A stretch of 10,536 nt of DNA from Verrucomicrobiales bacterium (GTDB lineage: Bacteria; Verrucomicrobiota; Verrucomicrobiia; Limisphaerales; UBA1100). The stretch covers positions 1-10,536 of the forward strand of contig DPAW01000335.1 of the NCBI GenBank assembly GCA_003517285.1. Reading direction: 5' to 3'. The translations under genes were made by a program, and so were the position numbers. The notes beneath the pieces were generated by a model. It did not search any database. It saw only the letters and a list, made by a program, of their open reading frames with translations, and was not told where the DNA came from. Below are positions 6,747-10,536 of this stretch, one piece after another; position 1 is the stretch's first letter, and every line of letters starts with the position of its first letter.

Positions 6747-8707
6747 TATTCGAGCTCCTTATCGGTCATTACAATGGGATTAGTCAGTTTTAATTCGATC
6801 ACAAAATCAAACCAACGCTCCCTGGAATCAATACTGGGAATTTCCCCGATCACCTTGGTATCTTCTTCAGACTCCACAAACATCTCACTACGGCGGAATA
6901 AATCCGCCACCAAGTAGGCGTATTCACGATTGAGCGTTTCCCGTTTACGGGGCAACACATTCTTGGCGCGCAACTTGAGATAAACGATCTCGATCGGCCC
7001 CTGCTCAACCAGGGCCGTGCCACTTCCCGGATCCCCTCCCATCATGCCGGATCCCCCTGCTCCATAATCCATGGGCATCGATCCTCCTCCGGTGGGCGAC
7101 GGGCCGCTCATCATGCCCCCATCCATTCCTTCCATGTCCTCGCCCCCTTGGGAATTGGACGAGGCCAATGTGGGCATGGTTTGTGTCAGGGACTGAATCC
7201 ACACGGCGGTTTGAGCGTTGGTGATGCTTTGGGCCTGTAGTTCCGCCTGTAACTGATCCACCCGGTTGGTCATGGCCGCCAGCTGATTCGGACCGCTCAC
7301 AATGTACACGCCCGGTTCCACTTGGGACAACACCTCCTGCACCCCGTTGACGAGATTAATCCAAAAATACCGGCTTTGCAGTGCACGTTCCATTTTCTTG
7401 GAGGATTCCTGTTCCTGCGACAAACTGGATTGAGCTGAAGCAAGGTCATTTGCTATAAGGACATATTCATTAAGCTGCCCTTCGATTTTTCCGGCTGATT
7501 CCTTTTTCTTCTTTTCAATACTGTTGCTAGCCGCGGCCTGTACAAAGAAGATTAAGCCGGCGCAGAAGATGGCGGCAATGGCGTAGGGGCTGCGTTTTTC
7601 GATTTGGCGGCTGATACGTTCGCGCTTGGGAAGGAGGTTGAATTCCGTCAATCCCACAGTGGCCGCACGGAGCCCCAAACCCGCCACTTCACCCAGCCAA
7701 TGCGCGGTGCCGGCCAAGGTGTTGCGATCTACCTCCGGTCCCACTTGGATATTGCGGAATGGGTTGAAAAATTCAATAGGCAGAGTGAATTTTTCCTGAA
7801 AAAATTCGGCCGTGTAAATCATGGAAGCCCCACCCCCCGCGAGATAAATTCGCTGTGGTGATTGCCCACCCTGTTGGGCGCGATAGTACTGCACAGTTTG
7901 CGCCACCTGTTGGTGTAGTCGTGTCATGACATTACGTGCCGTGCGCACGAGAATCGCTTGATAAGGATCCGCTGGCTCTTCAGTATTGGTAAGGTGCACA
8001 TAGCCGTAGGCCTGCTTATATTCCTCGGCCTGTTGCCATTCGAGTCCGGATTCCTTGCAAAATTCCTGCGTGATCGAGTTCGCCCCAAAATTCACACTAC
8101 GCACAAAAAATTGATCGCCCTCAATGAAGATTACGTTGGTGGTTTTGGCCCCAATATCCAATAACAGCGAACACCCTTCCACCTCCGGATAGTTTTGCAT
8201 GAAGGCATTGCGCAAGGCCGCAGGGGAGCCATCCACAACCGATAGCCGAATGCCGAGGTCATTGCAAACCGTAGAAAGGCTCTCGATCACCTCTTCGCGT
8301 AACGCCATGAGCATCACATCCAGCTCACCCGTGTCGGCGGTGCCCATAACCTCGAAACCCCACTCCACCTCATCCAGCGGAAACGGCACTTGTGATGCGG
8401 CCTCGTACTGAACGATCTGGCCCACCTTGGATCCTTCCACCGCGGGGGTGCGCAGAAACTTCGTGAAACACTGGTAGCTCGGGGCACAAACATTAGCTTC
8501 CAGACCTTTGGCGCGGATCTCGTGACGATCGAAGAGTTCCTGCAGCGTTTCCTTGAGCAACTCTGTGCGATCGGGCTCATCCAACCCGCGCTGGCCCAGC
8601 GACACCACCTCGTAGCGGGCCAAGGTTAGCGTCCCGTTACTTTGTGGATCAAACAGAGCTACCTTTAAGTTGGCAGCGCCGGCGTCTATGGCCAAAAATG
8701 GTTTCAT
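6746..8707 (-). CDS. pilM: Amuc_1101-type PilM-like ATPase fused to a PilN-like membrane part
   Basis: The first 365 residues are a PilM/FtsA-like actin fold: phosphate-1 loop with Asp8 and Lys15 (LAIDAGAANLK), the PilM hallmark PFPLDEVEW (about 108-116), the AALRNAF helix, phosphate-2 loop LLDIGAKTTNV (about 179-190) and adenosine motif YLAGGGASM (about 286-294). In PilM this domain binds ATP and the cytoplasmic tail of PilN. Unlike PilM (about 350 residues), this 653-residue protein continues into a membrane helix (about 371-391), a Lys/Glu-rich coiled coil (about 392-450), a PilN-like segment (RYFWINLVNGVQEVLSQVEPGVYI), a Gly/Met-rich linker (about 520-565) and a last alpha/beta segment ending FDFVIELKLTN. 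The C-terminal half thus lies in the periplasm, and PilM and PilN appear joined. I chose ATG at 8707, which puts the phosphate loop at the usual place; a frame-open TTG at 8734 would add nine residues. The ribosome site at the chosen ATG is weak. Confidence 0.88.
   Translation of the reverse strand: MKPFLAIDAGAANLKVALFDPQSNGTLTLARYEVVSLGQRGLDEPDRTELLKETLQELFDRHEIRAKGLEANVCAPSYQCFTKFLRTPAVEGSKVGQIVQYEAASQVPFPLDEVEWGFEVMGTADTGELDVMLMALREEVIESLSTVCNDLGIRLSVVDGSPAALRNAFMQNYPEVEGCSLLLDIGAKTTNVIFIEGDQFFVRSVNFGANSITQEFCKESGLEWQQAEEYKQAYGYVHLTNTEEPADPYQAILVRTARNVMTRLHQQVAQTVQYYRAQQGGQSPQRIYLAGGGASMIYTAEFFQEKFTLPIEFFNPFRNIQVGPEVDRNTLAGTAHWLGEVAGLGLRAATVGLTEFNLLPKRERISRQIEKRSPYAIAAIFCAGLIFFVQAAASNSIEKKKKESAGKIEGQLNEYVLIANDLASAQSSLSQEQESSKKMERALQSRYFWINLVNGVQEVLSQVEPGVYIVSGPNQLAAMTNRVDQLQAELQAQSITNAQTAVWIQSLTQTMPTLASSNSQGGEDMEGMDGGMMSGPSPTGGGSMPMDYGAGGSGMMGGDPGSGTALVEQGPIEIVYLKLRAKNVLPRKRETLNREYAYLVADLFRRSEMFVESEEDTKVIGEIPSIDSRERWFDFVIELKLTNPIVMTDKELE
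6755..6760 (-). promoter_or_regulatory. Ribosome binding site fixing the GTG start of the Amuc_1100-like gene
   Basis: AAGGAG (minus strand, 6760-6755) lies 8 bases before GTG at 6746-6744 and inside the last codons of the PilM gene. It is the best Shine-Dalgarno match I noticed in the window. With the TAGTG stop-start overlap it supports translational coupling of PilM and its PilO-like partner, as expected for subunits needed in fixed ratio. Confidence 0.7.
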
Positions 8708-8826
8708 ACGGAAATCATCCAGTTTACGAAGCAAACGGCCCCCAGCCGTAGACAGGTTCCATGCCTCGCCAACCCGTTAAAACAATGTACCCTCAACTGG
8801 CAAGATCGCAATCTTTTTGCGGTTTT
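8708..8826 (-). promoter_or_regulatory. Gap before the pilus operon; weak promoter candidate
   Basis: This 119-base gap separates murJ from the PilM gene and is the natural place for the operon promoter. The best sigma70 match I can see is TTGCGA (8811-8806), a 16-base spacer and TACATT (8789-8784), each box four of six; it is weak. A small hairpin ACGGC / GCCGT (8735-8749) lies in the leader. No terminator with a T-run follows murJ, so read-through from murJ is possible. I found no sigma54-type GG-N10-GC site of the kind that drives pilin genes in Pseudomonas. Confidence 0.22.
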
Positions 8827-10407
8827 TCAGGGCTCTTTTTGGGTTTTTCGGCGGAATATTTCCAATATTGCCCGGGCCGAATCCACCCCCAAGGCGGCGG
8901 CCAGCAACCAATACACCAAACCCGCTCCGAGCAAGGGGATAAACACCTGCCATAACCGCTGCGGCACCGCGCCCCACTCAGCCGGGGGCGCCACGGATCC
9001 ATGCAACAAATAGGCCAATCCCAGAGCGGCCGCGGCCATCATCAGCAGGGCGGGCAGCTGACGGCTTAGGCCAGGCAGTTTGAGCCCCGTCAATTCCTTA
9101 CGGCGGCTCAAGGTGATCCAGAGCAACGCAGCGTTCATGGTGGAACTGATGGTATTTGCCACGCCAAACGCACATTGGCGCCAGTTTTCGTCGAGTTGAA
9201 ACACCATTGCCAAGGCCAGCACGAGATTCAGCCCCAGACAAAACACGCTGATGCGCACCGGCGTTTTCACTTCACCCAAGGCATAAAACGCCCGACCCAG
9301 TATCAACACCAGCGAATACCCCGGTAAGGCGGGGGCCAAACAACGCAGCGCCCACGCCGCCCGCTCGGTAGCAGCTTGAGAAAATTCGCCGTACTGGAAG
9401 AGCAACTGCACAATCGGTTCCGCCAGCACAAACAACAGGGCGGCGGCCGGCAGATTGACGAACAGCAAATGCCGCGCGGCCTCGTCCAGTTGCCCACGGA
9501 AGTCGTCGTACTTTTTCTCAGCCGCCAACCCCGCGAGGGTCGGCAGTAGAAACGTTGCCATTGAGACGGCGAACAATCCCTGCGGCAATTCCAACAGGCG
9601 TACGGCGTAGCCGTAGGACGCCACCACATGTTCGCCGGCAAAAAACCCGATGCAATAGGTGATCAGCACATTGATCTGAAACGCCGCCACGCCGATCACG
9701 CCGGGGCCGAGCCGAGTAAGGATGGTGCGGACCGAATCATCTCCCCACGGCGAGATCCACTGTGGCCGAAAGCCCTCGCGCCAGAGCGTGGGCAATTGAT
9801 AGAGCAGCTGCGCCACACCGGCCACCAGCACGCCGATGGCGAGGGCGAAGATCTGATCATTCAGTTTATCTCCCCAGCGCGGTGCCAGCCATAGCACGCT
9901 GCCGATCATCACCACATTCAGGATCAGCGCACCCAGAGCCGGCAGAAAAAAATGCCCGCGCGCATTCAGTATGCCCATGGCCACAGCGGCTAGGCAGATG
10001 AAAAACAAATACGGAAACACCCACCGCAACAACTCAAGCATCAGTGTGGTTTTTTCGTTCCACTCGCCCCATTCCAGAGCGGCGGTGATGCCCAGCAACC
10101 CCACGCCTACCACGCCGGCCAGTACCACGATCAGGCCGCTCATCAGGGCATTGGCCGTGCGCCACATGGCCTGTTCGCCGGCGGTTTTTTCCTGTTCCTT
10201 GAAAACGGGAATGAACGCCGCCATGAGGGCGCCCTCGCCCAGCAGGCGACGGAAGAGGTTGGGGATCATGAAGGCCAGCACGAACGCCCCGGCCACCAGG
10301 CTGTCCCCCATGAAGCGCGCGTAACAGATCTCGCGCACCATGCCGAGCACCCGGCTGGCCAGAGTAGCGCCGGCCATAGCCCCGGTGGATTTGAGCATAT
10401 CCGCCAT
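8827..10407 (-). CDS. murJ: MurJ (MviN) lipid II flippase
   Basis: This 526-residue, very hydrophobic protein of the MOP superfamily moves the peptidoglycan precursor lipid II across the inner membrane. Its length suits the 14-helix MurJ fold (E. coli: 511). The N-terminus shows the family block: SRVLGMVRE (Arg19, Arg25), FMIPNLFRRLLGEGAL (Arg53, Arg54, Glu58), and later YAVRLLELPQGLFAVS with Arg270, matching the arginines that line the E. coli cavity. The residue aligned with E. coli Asp39 is Gly40 (VAGAF where E. coli has TDAFF). The C-terminus has a run of helices and a basic tail. The ATG overlaps the stop codon of the DHFR gene by one base (TGATG), with an AGGG ribosome site 7 bases upstream, so the two are probably cotranscribed. 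A nine-residue-type shift of the start is unlikely, as the family usually begins shortly before this motif. Confidence 0.95.
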   Translation of the reverse strand: MADMLKSTGAMAGATLASRVLGMVREICYARFMGDSLVAGAFVLAFMIPNLFRRLLGEGALMAAFIPVFKEQEKTAGEQAMWRTANALMSGLIVVLAGVVGVGLLGITAALEWGEWNEKTTLMLELLRWVFPYLFFICLAAVAMGILNARGHFFLPALGALILNVVMIGSVLWLAPRWGDKLNDQIFALAIGVLVAGVAQLLYQLPTLWREGFRPQWISPWGDDSVRTILTRLGPGVIGVAAFQINVLITYCIGFFAGEHVVASYGYAVRLLELPQGLFAVSMATFLLPTLAGLAAEKKYDDFRGQLDEAARHLLFVNLPAAALLFVLAEPIVQLLFQYGEFSQAATERAAWALRCLAPALPGYSLVLILGRAFYALGEVKTPVRISVFCLGLNLVLALAMVFQLDENWRQCAFGVANTISSTMNAALLWITLSRRKELTGLKLPGLSRQLPALLMMAAAALGLAYLLHGSVAPPAEWGAVPQRLWQVFIPLLGAGLVYWLLAAALGVDSARAILEIFRRKTQKEP

Positions 10408-10536
10408 CAGTCGCCCTGCCCCAAGCTACGGTTGCGGTAATGCAAGATGGAAAATTCCGGCTCCACACGCAGCACAGATTCTTCCTCAAACTGATCCTCG
10501 AAGGTGGGAAAAAACACATCGCCCTCCACTTCGCGC
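10407..10536 (-). CDS. folA: Partial dihydrofolate reductase, C-terminal 42 residues
   Basis: Only the 3' end is in the window. The frame reads REVEGDVFFPTFEDQF and ends EFSILHYRNRSLGQGD before TGA (10409-10407). The block EVEGD-x-FFP is the conserved C-terminal strand of bacterial DHFR (E. coli: EVEGDTHFPDY), and the closing 'ILHYRNR' resembles the last strand (FEILERR). The enzyme reduces dihydrofolate to tetrahydrofolate with NADPH for thymidylate and purine synthesis. The catalytic and cofactor residues lie outside the window, so activity cannot be judged. The stop overlaps the murJ start by one base. Confidence 0.8.
   Translation of the reverse strand, partial: REVEGDVFFPTFEDQFEEESVLRVEPEFSILHYRNRSLGQGD

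Noticed and set aside
8708..8734. Upstream TTG start at 8734 for the PilM gene
   Set aside because: It would add nine residues ahead of the usual PilM/FtsA phosphate-loop position; ATG at 8707 fits the family better.
8708..8826. Sigma54 promoter before the pilus operon
   Set aside because: No GG and GC pair with correct spacing in a TGGCAC-TTGCA context was found.
1..10536. Insertion sequences, phage genes, tRNA or rRNA genes
   Set aside because: No transposase or integrase motifs, no terminal repeats, and no tRNA- or rRNA-like sequence were seen; the window is densely filled by the listed genes.

Overview
All supported genes in this window lie on the minus strand, so it reads right to left. 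The central genes (8707 down to 1179) form one locus: a PilM-type ATPase with a fused membrane and PilN-like part, two single-pass membrane proteins, and a large secretin. I recognise the order and architecture as the type IV pilus-like locus of Verrucomicrobiota, known from Akkermansia muciniphila as Amuc_1101, Amuc_1100, Amuc_1099 and Amuc_1098. The chromosome is therefore most likely from a verrucomicrobium. The sequences clearly diverge from what I recall of Akkermansia (long glycine/methionine-rich linkers, extra TPR region), so another lineage of the phylum is likely. No 16S or other marker in the window proves this.

Layout, in direction of transcription. (1) 10535-10407: C-terminal end of dihydrofolate reductase, cut by the window edge, overlapping the next gene by one base. 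(2) 10407-8827: MurJ, the lipid II flippase. (3) 8826-8708: 119-base gap with only a weak promoter candidate. (4) 8707-6746 PilM-PilN-like fusion, 6746-5595 Amuc_1100/PilO-like protein, 5585-4392 Amuc_1099-like protein in the PilP position. These are tightly packed (one-base overlap, then a 9-base gap). (5) 4391-4293: 99-base gap with two small hairpins. (6) 4292-1179: Amuc_1098-type secretin. (7) 1172-294: stand-alone 5'-3' exonuclease, GTG start, only 6 bases after the secretin stop. (8) 293-75: gap with the best promoter of the window (TTGACA, 17 bases, AATAAG) and a palindrome just upstream of it. (9) 74-1: first 24 codons of a gene with a signal peptide.

How the genes work together: the four pilus genes reproduce pilMNOPQ order in condensed form. 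PilM in the cytoplasm binds the inner-membrane PilN/PilO-like pair, a PilP-like protein spans the periplasm, and the secretin forms the outer-membrane pore. No pilin, PilB/PilT motor, PilC or prepilin peptidase is present, so motor and fibre must be encoded elsewhere if this is a working pilus. MurJ and DHFR are housekeeping neighbours. The exonuclease looks like a housekeeping DNA repair or replication enzyme probably read from the same transcript.

The system is not wholly new, because its Akkermansia relatives are known. The unusual points are the fused PilM-PilN, the TPR-fronted secretin with two glycine-rich insertions, an in-frame 12-base tandem repeat in the Amuc_1100 homologue, and low-complexity linkers in three of the four envelope proteins.
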